Positions 46,433 to 55,342 of a stretch of 59,347 nt of DNA are shown piece by piece. Position 1 is the first letter of the stretch; each line of letters starts with the position of its first letter. The stretch spans positions 1 to 59,347 of the forward strand of contig JAKISG010000013.1 of assembly GCA_021648755.1 (NCBI GenBank), given 5' to 3'. The translations under genes were made by a program, and so were the position numbers. This DNA comes from Flavobacteriaceae bacterium (lineage in GTDB: Bacteria > Bacteroidota > Bacteroidia > Flavobacteriales > Flavobacteriaceae). Under the pieces are notes generated by a model, which saw only the letters and a list, made by a program, of their open reading frames with translations, ran no database searches and was not told the origin of the DNA.

Positions 46433-48145
46433 ATGAGTAATAAAGAGATTATCAAAAAAGCAAAATTATGGCTACAAAAACCTTTTGATAAAAACACACA
46501 AGAATTAACCCAGCAATTAATTAACGAAAATACAACTAACTTAACCGAAAGTTTCTATAAAAATTTAACCTTTGGTACTGGCGGAATGCGTGGTATTATG
46601 GGCGTTGGTACAAACAGAATAAACAAGTACACCTTAGGAAAAAACACCCAAGGTATAAGTAATTATTTACACAAAATATTTCCAAATAAAAAGTTAAGTG
46701 TTGCTATAGCCTATGATTGTAGGCATAACTCTAAGAAATTTGCAAAAGAAGTTGCTCATGTGTTTTCAGCAAACCATATAAAAGTATATCTATTTAAAGA
46801 TTTAAGGCCAACACCAGAACTATCTTTTGCTGTAAAAGAATTAAAATGCGATGTAGGCATTGTATTAACAGCATCTCATAATCCACCAGAATATAATGGC
46901 TATAAAGTTTATTTTAATGATGGGGCACAGATTGTCCCACCTCAAGATAATGAAATTATTAACGAAATTAATAATGTAAATTTTGATAAAATTAATTTTA
47001 AATCAAATGAAAAATTAATTGAATATATTGGTATAAAAATAGATAACCTATTTATAGATGCCTGTATTAAAAATGGAACCTTTTTAGTTAAAAATAGAGA
47101 CGATGTAAAGATTGTTTTTACATCATTACATGGCACATCAATAACTATAATCCCAGAGGCATTAAAACAAGCAGGTTTTAGTAATGTACATATTGTAGCA
47201 GCACAAAAAGAACCAGACGGTAATTTTCCGACAGTAAAATCTCCAAATCCTGAAGAACCAGAAGCGCTTAAAATGGCAATTGATTTAGCAAATAAAATAA
47301 ATGCAGATATTGTTATTGGTACAGATCCAGATTGCGATAGAATTGGTATTGCAGTTAGAAATTTAGAAGGAAATTTAACACTTTTAAACGGAAATCAAGC
47401 AATGAGTGTAATGACTAATTTTTTAATTAAAAAACGGAAAGAACAAGGTAAGTTAAATGGAAATCAGTTTGTAGGTTCAACTATAGTTTCTACTAACCTA
47501 GTAAACGATATTGCAACAAGCTATGGCATAGAAACTAAAGTGGGCTTAACTGGGTTTAAGTGGATTGCTAAAATGATACGAGATTATCCAGACCAAGAAT
47601 TTATTGGCGGTGGCGAAGAAAGTTTTGGTTTTATGGTAGGTGATTTTGTACGTGATAAAGATGCAGTAACTGCTACACTTTTAGCCTGTGAAATTTTTGC
47701 AGAAGCTTTAGTTAATAACACTACTTTTTATAAAGAATTAATAAATTTATATATAAAACACCGCTTTTATAAAGAACATTTAATAGCTGTTGTTAAAAAA
47801 GGAATTTCTGGGGCTGAAGAAATAAAACAAATGATGCTAGATTTACGAAATAACCCACTAAAAAAAATTGATGGTGAAAAAGTTATATATTTATATGATT
47901 ACCAATCTTCTGAAAAGAAAAATTTAATTCAAAAAACAAAAGAAAAAATAACAATACCAAAATCAAACGTATTAATTTACGAAACCGAAAATGGCACTAA
48001 AGTAGCTGCAAGACCTAGCGGTACAGAACCAAAAATAAAATTTTATATTAGTGTGAATACGCATTTAGATAAAACAGAAAACGTTACAAAAACAGAACAA
48101 GAATTAGACGCTAAAATTCAGCGAATAGTTAAGGAGTTACTCTAA
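46433..48145 (+). CDS. Phospho-sugar mutase (phosphoglucomutase/phosphomannomutase)
   Basis: This enzyme interconverts hexose 1- and 6-phosphates through a phosphoserine. The 570-residue protein has the active Ser in TASHNPPEYNGYK, the metal loop GTDPDCDRIG, the sugar-binding GGGEESFGF and the phosphate-binding RPSGTEPKIKFY. Its length puts it in the group of long PGM/PMM proteins (about 570-580 residues) common in Firmicutes and Bacteroidota. It probably feeds nucleotide-sugar synthesis. The downstream ABC exporter is 64 bases away. Confidence 0.92.
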   Translation: MSNKEIIKKAKLWLQKPFDKNTQELTQQLINENTTNLTESFYKNLTFGTGGMRGIMGVGTNRINKYTLGKNTQGISNYLHKIFPNKKLSVAIAYDCRHNSKKFAKEVAHVFSANHIKVYLFKDLRPTPELSFAVKELKCDVGIVLTASHNPPEYNGYKVYFNDGAQIVPPQDNEIINEINNVNFDKINFKSNEKLIEYIGIKIDNLFIDACIKNGTFLVKNRDDVKIVFTSLHGTSITIIPEALKQAGFSNVHIVAAQKEPDGNFPTVKSPNPEEPEALKMAIDLANKINADIVIGTDPDCDRIGIAVRNLEGNLTLLNGNQAMSVMTNFLIKKRKEQGKLNGNQFVGSTIVSTNLVNDIATSYGIETKVGLTGFKWIAKMIRDYPDQEFIGGGEESFGFMVGDFVRDKDAVTATLLACEIFAEALVNNTTFYKELINLYIKHRFYKEHLIAVVKKGISGAEEIKQMMLDLRNNPLKKIDGEKVIYLYDYQSSEKKNLIQKTKEKITIPKSNVLIYETENGTKVAARPSGTEPKIKFYISVNTHLDKTENVTKTEQELDAKIQRIVKELL

Positions 48146-48256
48146 ATTTTAGGAATAACTTCAAAAAAATAACGGTTACAATTAAATTGTTAAATTACGA
48201 CAAATTATTTGTACCAAACAATGCTTAGAAATAAAATAGAACCCATTAAAAACACT

Positions 48257-50080
48257 ATGAATTATTTTAAAAAAATAATAAAATATGCTTTACCATATAA
48301 ATCTTATGGCTATTTAAATATTTTTTTTAATATTCTATACGCATTATTCTCAACACTTTCTTTCTTAGTATTAATGCCATTATTAAAAGTTATTTTTACA
48401 CCAGATGCTGCACCAATAACTAAAAAACCAATCTATAAAAGTATTTCTAAAGTATTAGAATTTGGTAAAGATTATATGAGTTTTATTATAAATGAAGTCG
48501 CAGGGACAGATAAATCAAAAGCATTAATAATTGTTGTAAGTTTAGTTATTATAACTTTCTTTTTAAAAAATATTTTTAATTATTTAGCGATGTTTTTTAT
48601 CACTTTTTTAAGAAACGGAGTCCTCAAAGATATTAGAAATGATTTGTATAAAAAAACAATAGAATTACCAATTTCTTACTTTTCAGAAAAAAGAAAAGGA
48701 GATATTATGGCAAGAATTGGTACAGATGTATTAGAAATACAACATTCATTTTTATCTATTTTAGAAATGGTTGTCAGAGAACCTCTAACTATCATTTTTA
48801 CTATTTCTGCAATGTTACTATTAAGCGTAGAATTAACCATTTTTGTATTTGTTTTTCTACCAATTTCTGGATTTGTAATATCATTAATTGGTAAAAGTCT
48901 TAAAAAACAATCAGATAATGTTCAAAAAGAGCAAGGCTATTTTTTATCATTAATTGAAGAAACTTTAAGTGGCTTAAAAATAATAAAAGCATTTAATGGC
49001 GAAAAAACTTTCAATAATAAATTTAAAGAATCAACTACTAGGTTTAATGATTATTCAAATAAATTATTAAACAGAACAAATTTAGCAAGTCCCACAAGTG
49101 AGTTTTTAGGAATTGCCGTAATTGCTATTCTATTATGGTATGGCGGGCAATTAGTTTTAGTAGATAAAACATTAAACGGAGAAGATTTTATAACCTATAT
49201 TGCACTTGCATATAATATTTTAACACCTGCAAAAGCACTTTCTAAAGCAAGTTATAGCCTTAAAAAAGGTAACGCCGCTGCAGCAAGAGTTTTAGAAATA
49301 TTAGAAACCAAAAATCAGTTAGAAGATATGCCAAACGCATTAGTTAAAGAAGGTTTTGATAAAGAAATTAAATTTAAAAATATTAATTTTAAATACGAAG
49401 ATGATTATGTGTTAAAAGATTTTTCATTAACCATTCCTAAAGGAAAAACAATTGCTTTGGTAGGGCAATCTGGTAGTGGAAAATCAACATTGGCTAATTT
49501 AATTACACGCTTTTATGATGTAACTGAAGGTGAAATCACTATTGACGGAATAGCCATTAAAAATTTAACAAAAAATTCTTTAAGACAACAATTAGGTATG
49601 GTAACACAAGATGCTATTTTATTTCATGATACCATTGCAAATAACATTGCTTTTGGTAAAAATGTAACCGAAGAAGAAATTATTAATGCAGCAAAGATTG
49701 CCAATGCACATGAATTTATTACCGAACTACCAAAAGGCTACCAAACTAATATTGGCGATAGTGGTAATAAACTATCTGGTGGGCAAAAACAACGAATCTC
49801 TATTGCAAGAGCAGTTTTAAAAAATCCGCCAATAATGATTTTAGACGAAGCAACTTCTGCATTAGATACCGAATCTGAAAAATTAGTACAAGTTGCCTTA
49901 GAAAAAATGATGCAAAACAGAACCTCTATCGTAATAGCACACCGTTTATCAACCATCCAAAATGCAGATACTATTGTAGTAATGCAAAAAGGAAAAATTG
50001 TTGAACAAGGCACACACCAAGAACTATTAATAAAAAAAGGAACATATTTTAAATTAGTTTCTATGCAGAGTTTGGGGTAA
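48257..50080 (+). CDS. ABC exporter, MsbA-like half-transporter
   Basis: This protein fuses a membrane domain of about six helices (about 20-310) to an ATPase (about 340-600) with Walker A GQSGSGKST, signature LSGGQKQRISIARA and Walker B MILDEATSALD. It acts as a homodimer. The start is the ATG at 48257 (607 residues), whose MNYFKKIIKYALPYK matches the usual family N-terminus; ATGs at 48221 and a TTG at 48209 are upstream alternatives. The MsbA subgroup flips lipid A, but substrate assignment from sequence alone is not safe. Confidence 0.88.
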   Translation: MNYFKKIIKYALPYKSYGYLNIFFNILYALFSTLSFLVLMPLLKVIFTPDAAPITKKPIYKSISKVLEFGKDYMSFIINEVAGTDKSKALIIVVSLVIITFFLKNIFNYLAMFFITFLRNGVLKDIRNDLYKKTIELPISYFSEKRKGDIMARIGTDVLEIQHSFLSILEMVVREPLTIIFTISAMLLLSVELTIFVFVFLPISGFVISLIGKSLKKQSDNVQKEQGYFLSLIEETLSGLKIIKAFNGEKTFNNKFKESTTRFNDYSNKLLNRTNLASPTSEFLGIAVIAILLWYGGQLVLVDKTLNGEDFITYIALAYNILTPAKALSKASYSLKKGNAAAARVLEILETKNQLEDMPNALVKEGFDKEIKFKNINFKYEDDYVLKDFSLTIPKGKTIALVGQSGSGKSTLANLITRFYDVTEGEITIDGIAIKNLTKNSLRQQLGMVTQDAILFHDTIANNIAFGKNVTEEEIINAAKIANAHEFITELPKGYQTNIGDSGNKLSGGQKQRISIARAVLKNPPIMILDEATSALDTESEKLVQVALEKMMQNRTSIVIAHRLSTIQNADTIVVMQKGKIVEQGTHQELLIKKGTYFKLVSMQSLG

Positions 50081-50140
50081 AAATTAATTTGTTTATTCGT
50101 TGTTTTCAAATAAACAAATAAACAACAAACCAATTAATAA

Positions 50141-50770
50141 ATGAATATAATCAAAAATTTAAAATGGCGATACGCTTGTAAAAAATTTGATATAAATAAA
50201 ACACTAACCGATAAAAAAATAAGTAACTTAAAAAAAGTATTTAATTTAACAGCAACATCCTTTGGCTTACAACCCATTAAAATGCTAGTTATAAAAAACG
50301 CTAAAATTAAAACGTCTTTATTAAAATATGCCTATTATCAACAGCAAGTTACTACTTGTTCACATTTATTAGTTTTATGTATAGACACAGAAATTAATAC
50401 AAAAACAATAGATACCTACTTTGATTTAGAAAAGCAGATAAGAGGAACGCCTGAAGAGGTAATAGGTAAATATAGAAAACAATTAAAAGTAGATTATATA
50501 AAAAAATCAAAACAAGAGGTAGAACAATCTGCTATTTATCAAGCCTACATAGCGCTAGGTAATTTAATGACTGTTTGTGCTATAAAAAAAATAGATAGCT
50601 GCCCGATGGAGGGCTTTGATACCGTAAAATTTGATGAAATTTTAAAATTAAAAGAATTAAATTTGAAGTCCGTTTTATTATTACCAGTAGGTTATAGAGA
50701 TAAAACTGATTTTATGAGAAAATTGAAAAAAGTTAGAAAACCTTTAAAAAAAATCATTATAGAAATGTAA
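50141..50770 (+). CDS. Nitroreductase-family NAD(P)H-dependent oxidoreductase
   Basis: This 209-residue FMN enzyme resembles the NfsB/YdgI group. The beginning, WRYACKKFDINKTL, and the middle, TSFGLQPIKMLVI, are typical FMN phosphate contacts; IDSCPMEGFDTVKFDEIL near 160 and LLLPVGYRDKTD near 186 complete the fold. It could reduce quinones or nitro compounds; the physiological substrate is unknown. The gene is monocistronic, following the ABC exporter by 60 bases. Confidence 0.88.
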   Translation: MNIIKNLKWRYACKKFDINKTLTDKKISNLKKVFNLTATSFGLQPIKMLVIKNAKIKTSLLKYAYYQQQVTTCSHLLVLCIDTEINTKTIDTYFDLEKQIRGTPEEVIGKYRKQLKVDYIKKSKQEVEQSAIYQAYIALGNLMTVCAIKKIDSCPMEGFDTVKFDEILKLKELNLKSVLLLPVGYRDKTDFMRKLKKVRKPLKKIIIEM

Positions 50771-50878
50771 TAAATAGATTTAATAATTCTGTTTTTCCGT
50801 TAAAACGGACTCAAATATAAAAATTAAAAATTTTGTAAATTTTACTTTTTTTGTAAAATTTGCGTAAAACCAAAACAT

Positions 50879-52327
50879 ATGAATAGCGAAATAAAAAATT
50901 TAGAACCAAAAGCAGTATGGAATAATTTTGCAAACTTAAATGCAATACCAAGACCAAGCAAAAAAGAAGAAAAAGTACGCCAATTTATGGTTGATTTTGG
51001 CAACAACCTAAATCTAAACACACAAGTTGACCCAGTTGGTAATGTTATTATTAAAAAACCAGCAAGCTCTGGTATGGAAAATAGAAAAACTGTTGTTTTA
51101 CAAAGCCATTTAGATATGGTTTGTCAAAAAAATAACGATACCGAATTCGATTTTGATACTCAAGGAATTAAAATGTATATAGATGGCGATTGGGTAAAAG
51201 CAAAAGGCACAACATTAGGCGCAGATAATGGTTTAGGTGTAGCCTCTATTATGAGTATTTTAGAATCTGACAGCATAAAACACCCTGCAATTGAGGCACT
51301 CTTTACCATTGATGAAGAAACTGGTATGACAGGAGCAATGGGGCTGCAAGCAGGTTACTTAGATGGTGAAATCTTATTAAATTTAGATACCGAAGATGAT
51401 GAAGAAATAGGTGTTGGTTGTGCTGGCGGAATAGACATTACTGCCACAAAAAATTATCAACTACAAGAAATTACAGAAAAAATTCATGCTTTTAAAATAA
51501 CCATTAAAGGCTTACAAGGAGGGCATAGCGGCATAGATATTCATAAAGGTTTTGGTAATGCTAACAAATTAATGAATCGTATTTTATTTGCTTTAAAAGA
51601 TGAAATTTTAATTGCCGAGATTGATGGTGGAAGTTTACGAAATGCCATACCAAGAGAAAGTAATGCCATTTTTATCTGTAATGATGATGACAAAATGGGC
51701 ATGATTTACAATATCATTTCTGATGAACTAAAAAATGAATACCATAGTCTAGAAAAAGACCTAGAAATTTTAATTCAAGAAATTGATAGTCCAAAAAATA
51801 CTTTATCTAAAAAAACACAAGACACCTTATTAAAAACAATTTACAGCGTACATAATGGCGTGTTTAGAATGAGTCCAGATATTGAAAATTTGGTAGAAAC
51901 CTCTAATAATATGGCACGTGTAATTGTAAAAAATGGTCGTATTAAAATTGGATGTCTAACGAGATCTAGTGTTGAGTCTGGTAAAATGGATTTGGCATAT
52001 CATATACAAAGTGGTTTTGAATTAGGTGATTTTAAAGTTGAATTAAGTGGTGATTATCCAGGTTGGAAACCAAACCCAAATTCTGCTATTCTAAAAGTAT
52101 TAAGTAGTATTTACGAAAATCTTTTTAATGAAAAACCAAAAATTCTAGCATGTCACGCTGGTTTAGAATGTGGTATTTTAGGTACAAACTATCCAAAAAT
52201 GGATATGATTTCTTTTGGGCCAAATATTAGAGGCGCACATTCACCAGACGAAAGGGCAAGTATCAGTTCTACTCAAAAATACTGGAGGTTTTTATTAGAA
52301 GTCTTGGAGAATATACCTCTAAAATAG
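50879..52327 (+). CDS. pepD: Aminoacyl-histidine dipeptidase (PepD)
   Basis: This M20-family zinc dipeptidase hydrolyses Xaa-His dipeptides. The 482-residue product has the metal-binding segments QSHLDMVCQKN (near 80-90) and TTLGADNGLGVA, the catalytic Glu-Glu in TIDEETGMTGA, LDTEDDEEIGVGCAGG, and the final His in GAHSPDERASI. A lid/dimerisation domain (about 185-400) interrupts the catalytic domain. This is the last conserved housekeeping gene before the recombinase region. It is convergent with the zinc-ribbon gene, with only 8 bases between them. Confidence 0.93.
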   Translation: MNSEIKNLEPKAVWNNFANLNAIPRPSKKEEKVRQFMVDFGNNLNLNTQVDPVGNVIIKKPASSGMENRKTVVLQSHLDMVCQKNNDTEFDFDTQGIKMYIDGDWVKAKGTTLGADNGLGVASIMSILESDSIKHPAIEALFTIDEETGMTGAMGLQAGYLDGEILLNLDTEDDEEIGVGCAGGIDITATKNYQLQEITEKIHAFKITIKGLQGGHSGIDIHKGFGNANKLMNRILFALKDEILIAEIDGGSLRNAIPRESNAIFICNDDDKMGMIYNIISDELKNEYHSLEKDLEILIQEIDSPKNTLSKKTQDTLLKTIYSVHNGVFRMSPDIENLVETSNNMARVIVKNGRIKIGCLTRSSVESGKMDLAYHIQSGFELGDFKVELSGDYPGWKPNPNSAILKVLSSIYENLFNEKPKILACHAGLECGILGTNYPKMDMISFGPNIRGAHSPDERASISSTQKYWRFLLEVLENIPLK

Positions 52328-52335
52328 TAGTTATT

Positions 52336-52683
52336 TTATCTTTTTCTAACTATTAAAATTTCATCATCCGAAAATTCCATCCAAGCCAAATCGTAAATAT
52401 GATGGTAAAGTTTACCTTTTGTATTAATGTAATAGTGTGTGTGATATTTAAAATTGAATTTCTTTTTTTCTAATATAATTCTGTTAATTTTTAATTGAAA
52501 TTTATACTTACCTAAAATTTCTAGTAAAATAGAGCGATTTCTATGTAAAATAATATTAATATTTTTAACAGCAACATCTGTTACTGCTCTTAATTTTTTA
52601 TGATATAGATTTTTACATCTTACAGTGCAAAAAACCTTGTCTGTTCTGCCTATTATTATTATTTTACATATTTTACATTTCAT
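52336..52683 (-). CDS. Zinc-ribbon conserved flavobacterial protein
   Basis: This small basic protein (115 residues) starts with a CxxC...CxxxC knuckle (Cys3, Cys6, Cys19, Cys23: MKCKIC then FCTVRCKN) suggesting zinc binding. The rest is a helical and beta segment ending with an aromatic stretch, YDLAWMEFSDDEILIVRKR. I know similar proteins only as unnamed Bacteroidota proteins. It is head-to-head with the recombinase gene across 166 bases, so the two may share a regulatory region. Whether it takes part in cassette recombination is unknown. No signal peptide. Confidence 0.75.
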   Translation of the reverse strand: MKCKICKIIIIGRTDKVFCTVRCKNLYHKKLRAVTDVAVKNINIILHRNRSILLEILGKYKFQLKINRIILEKKKFNFKYHTHYYINTKGKLYHHIYDLAWMEFSDDEILIVRKR

Positions 52684-52834
52684 TACTTAATTATATTTAA
52701 CTAAATATCGTAATTAATAACAATTACTTATCTAAAATTTTATATATTTTAACACAAAAAAATATTTATTCGTTTTTAACGGTTAAGATACTATTAAAAA
52801 TAATATTTTTACAATTTTATTATATGTTTTTATT

Positions 52835-52842
52835 CATATTTG
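52835..52842 (+). promoter_or_regulatory. Probable promoter -7 element for the recombinase gene
   Basis: CATATTTG is a one-mismatch match to TAnnTTTG and lies 7 bases before the ATG at 52850, which would make the mRNA nearly leaderless. The 166-base gap between the divergent genes (52684-52849) is very AT-rich and shows no attachment-like site. Confidence 0.45.
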
Positions 52843-52849
52843 CGTTAAT

Positions 52850-53983
52850 ATGGAAAATAAACTTAAAAAATCGATTACATTAAAACATCTTTTAATTAAA
52901 AATGAAAAAAAAATTGGCATTCAATTTTATCCTAATAAAATAATACAATTACTTATTAAAAATTTAAATAACCCAAAATGGAGTACAAAATACAATATGG
53001 CATATATTGTAAATAATAGTTCTAATTTACAGCAAATATTTAATGATTTTAAAGGGATTGCGTGGGTTAACTGTAAATATTTTTTTGATAACAAACCCAT
53101 AAATATGGATAATGGTAACCTAAATTTAGATAAATTTAGAGAAATCAAAAAGCCTCTAAATCATATTAGATGTCCTGAAGAATATTTAAAAAAATTAGAA
53201 ATACGGCAGTACACATACAATACGGCAAAGATTTATATTGCAATGTTTGAAAAATTTATTAATTATTATAAGAGTAAAAAAATAATCGAAATAAATGATA
53301 TTGATATTAGAAAATATTTGTTAATATTAATAAAAGAGGAGAAGTCAACCTCATACCAAAACCAAATGGTAAATAGTATAAAATTTTATTATGAAATTGT
53401 TTTAGGTATGCCTAATAGGTTTTATGAAATAGAAAGACCTCGTAAGGAATTTTTAATACCAAAAGTTATTAGTAAAGAAGAGGTCTTGTTAATGATTTCT
53501 TTAACAAATAACTTAAAACACAAATGCATTATTAGTTTATTATATAGTTCAGGTTTACGACGATCAGAATTATTAAACTTAAGAGTAACTGATATTGAAA
53601 GTAAAAGAATGGTGGTTTTTGTAAGAAAATCTAAAGGCAATAAAGAAAGGTTAACATTATTAAGTAGTAATTTATTGAATGATTTAAGAAATTATTATAA
53701 AGAATATAAACCAAAGAACTATTTATTTGAAGGTCGCAATGGTCAAAATTATAGTACTTCAAGTGTTGGTGTTATTGTAAATGAAGCGGCTAAAAAAGCA
53801 AATATTCAAAAGAGAGTAACACCACATATGTTACGACATTGTTTCGCAACACATCTATTAGAAGCAGGAACAGATATAAGATACATTCAAGTATTAATGG
53901 GACATAGTAGCACAAGAACCACCGAAATTTATACACATGTTGCAATAAATAATATAAGAATCATTAAAAGCCCGTTAGATTAA
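52850..53983 (+). CDS. Tyrosine recombinase at the head of the cassette array (IntI-like, without the IntI insertion)
   Basis: The 377-residue recombinase has the full catalytic set: Arg237 (SSGLRRSE), Lys262 (KSKGNKER), His326 and Arg329 (VTPHMLRHCFATHLL), His352 (LMGHSS) and Tyr361 (IYTHV). The protein ends IIKSPLD, like the SPLD near the end of class 1 IntI. A SAM-like core-binding domain (about 107-192) follows a basic N-terminal extension of about 105 residues (segments NPKWSTKYNMAYI and FKGIAWVNCKYFF). Between the beta-hairpin and the HxLR box there are only about 39 residues, so the roughly 20-residue insertion diagnostic of IntI is absent. It is transcribed toward the cassettes, and its stop is two bases before a promoter-like element. 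Probably it catalyses insertion and excision of the downstream cassettes. Confidence 0.88.
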   Translation: MENKLKKSITLKHLLIKNEKKIGIQFYPNKIIQLLIKNLNNPKWSTKYNMAYIVNNSSNLQQIFNDFKGIAWVNCKYFFDNKPINMDNGNLNLDKFREIKKPLNHIRCPEEYLKKLEIRQYTYNTAKIYIAMFEKFINYYKSKKIIEINDIDIRKYLLILIKEEKSTSYQNQMVNSIKFYYEIVLGMPNRFYEIERPRKEFLIPKVISKEEVLLMISLTNNLKHKCIISLLYSSGLRRSELLNLRVTDIESKRMVVFVRKSKGNKERLTLLSSNLLNDLRNYYKEYKPKNYLFEGRNGQNYSTSSVGVIVNEAAKKANIQKRVTPHMLRHCFATHLLEAGTDIRYIQVLMGHSSTRTTEIYTHVAINNIRIIKSPLD

Positions 53984-53984
53984 T

Positions 53985-53992
53985 TATATTTG
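53985..53992 (+). promoter_or_regulatory. Candidate cassette promoter (Pc-like)
   Basis: TATATTTG begins two bases after the recombinase stop and matches TAnnTTTG exactly. It points into the array and would put the start of transcription near 54000, about 80 bases before the first cassette ORF. No clear -33 TTTG is seen. Confidence 0.55.
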
Positions 53993-54031
53993 CACATATA
54001 ATGCGTGTAAATTTAATACACAATTGTGCAA
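53990..54031 (+). repeat. Inverted repeat in the attI-like region
   Basis: TTGCACA (53990-53996) and TGTGCAA (54025-54031) form a perfect 7-bp dyad, with GTGT/ACAC (54005-54008 and 54018-54021) nested inside. It overlaps the end of the promoter element and could be a recombinase- or regulator-binding site. Confidence 0.6.
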
Positions 54032-54066
54032 GATTGTTTAATACATTTATCTGCATGTTAGCACCA
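54032..54066 (+). other. attI-like insertion site
   Basis: GTTAGCACC at 54057-54065 is the boundary between the recombinase platform and cassette 1. Crossover is inferred between G54057 and T54058. The bases from 54058 (TTAGCACCA) are the exact reverse complement of the first bases of attC1 (TGGTGCTAA), as expected if they belong to cassette 1, so only the left part of this site is platform sequence. The left limit is uncertain. Confidence 0.7.
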
Positions 54067-54080
54067 ATAAAAAACCAAAA

Positions 54081-55202
54081 ATGAGATACAGTGTTTTTAT
54101 ATTATTTTTCATACTAATATCTTGTGATTTCAATCAAAAGAGAAAAAAGGAAAACCCAATAGAAACTGAAAAGGAAAATTTAACGCTACTGAAAACGGAA
54201 ATAAAAAAAGAAACTGAAAAAGTAACCGAATTACAAAATGAGTATCCGAATTGGCTGAATAAAATCTATTCTGAAAACAAAACTGAAATCTCTAAAGAAA
54301 TTATTAAACTCGAAAAATATAATGATAGTATTTCAATAGTACTATTTGAAAAGAACACAGGAGTTTGTAATATAAAAGGAATTGAAACCTATAAAAATAA
54401 AACAAAAATAAGTGAATTAGAATTAGAAACTAATTGTGACAAAGAGCAATCAAGACCCGATTATAAATGGAAAGAATATAAAATAAACAATGAAATTTAT
54501 ACTGTTTCAGAATTTTATGAAAAAATAAATGATACACTAATTACAAATGAAGGTTTCATTAAAAGGGGTTATGATTTTGATGAATTAGAAAACAAGATAG
54601 ACACTATTATAAAAAAATACATAATAAACTCTTATGGAAAAATAAAGGAAATTAACTATAATTGGGAGTTTATTAAATCAAAAACATCTGATTTAACACA
54701 ATCCTTTAATATTAAAAATTTTGATATTTACAAACTCAATAAAGTACCAAAAGAATTTCTAATACAATTTGTAAAAGGAAAAAAAATACAATTTGGTTTC
54801 CCTAAAACATTACCAATTGACTATCCAACGGAATTTCGATTTTATCAACATAAAGAGTTTAATGATTTTTACTTTTTTTCATTTATCCACGCAAATGAAA
54901 CTTGTTGTAGAACCTTGTACGGAATATCATTAAACAAGAAAGATTTAAAAGTAATTAATATTGCGACTTTCGCATTAACTGGTGGCGATGGTGGTTGGAG
55001 TGAAAATGATATTGGAAATTGGAAAACGGAATATCTTTTTGAAGTTAAAAAAGCAGAATTTTTAGATAAAGAAATCTATGAAAATATAGAATTTGATGAA
55101 ATAGATACTCTTTTTGCTCAAATAAAAATAGATAAAAAAGGAATTTTTGAATGGAAAAAACTGGATAGTGTAAAATATAGAAATGGTAAGTTAATCAAAT
55201 AA
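54081..55202 (+). CDS. Cassette 1: predicted lipoprotein of unknown function
   Basis: This 373-residue protein has a lipoprotein signal with lipobox cysteine Cys15 (LISC). A Lys/Glu-rich coiled-coil-like segment (about 20-75) follows, then a mixed alpha/beta body with a CNIKGIETYK segment and a FFSFIHANETCCRTLYGISL segment containing a Cys-Cys pair. The final domain has GGDGGWSENDIGNW. I do not recognise the family. The ATG lies 23 bases after the cassette boundary (54058) and the stop lies 5 bases before attC1, so the ORF fills the cassette. Outer-membrane or periplasmic location is expected. Confidence 0.75.
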   Translation: MRYSVFILFFILISCDFNQKRKKENPIETEKENLTLLKTEIKKETEKVTELQNEYPNWLNKIYSENKTEISKEIIKLEKYNDSISIVLFEKNTGVCNIKGIETYKNKTKISELELETNCDKEQSRPDYKWKEYKINNEIYTVSEFYEKINDTLITNEGFIKRGYDFDELENKIDTIIKKYIINSYGKIKEINYNWEFIKSKTSDLTQSFNIKNFDIYKLNKVPKEFLIQFVKGKKIQFGFPKTLPIDYPTEFRFYQHKEFNDFYFFSFIHANETCCRTLYGISLNKKDLKVINIATFALTGGDGGWSENDIGNWKTEYLFEVKKAEFLDKEIYENIEFDEIDTLFAQIKIDKKGIFEWKKLDSVKYRNGKLIK

Positions 55203-55207
55203 ATACT

Positions 55208-55342
55208 GGTGCTAACAGCGTATAACAGATAATTGCGGTTTTGTGCTTAACTCAAAATATAGTACTTTTACAAAGTTAAGTGTTTTAACCAAAAGTTTCG
55301 GCATTTAAAATCCGCAACTACGGTTATACAAACGTTGGTGGC
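55208..55342 (+). repeat. attC1, recombination site of cassette 1
   Basis: The left end GGTGCTAAC (55208-55216) is the reverse complement of cassette 1's start. Paired arms are GTATAAC (55220-55226) with GTTATAC (55323-55329) and TTGCGG (55233-55238) with CCGCAA (55312-55317). The right end is GTTGGTGGC (55334-55342), with crossover after G55334. The interior contains TTTTGTGCTTAA. Length 135 bp. Confidence 0.85.

Noticed and set aside
52684..52849. attI on the 5' side of the recombinase, as in classical integrons
   Set aside because: No GTT core with a matching boundary is seen there, whereas the 3' side has one that pairs with attC1.
52850..53983. Prophage or conjugative element with this recombinase as its integrase
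   Set aside because: No phage structural, replication or mobilisation genes follow; the downstream sequence is an array of single-gene cassettes with stem-loop sites.
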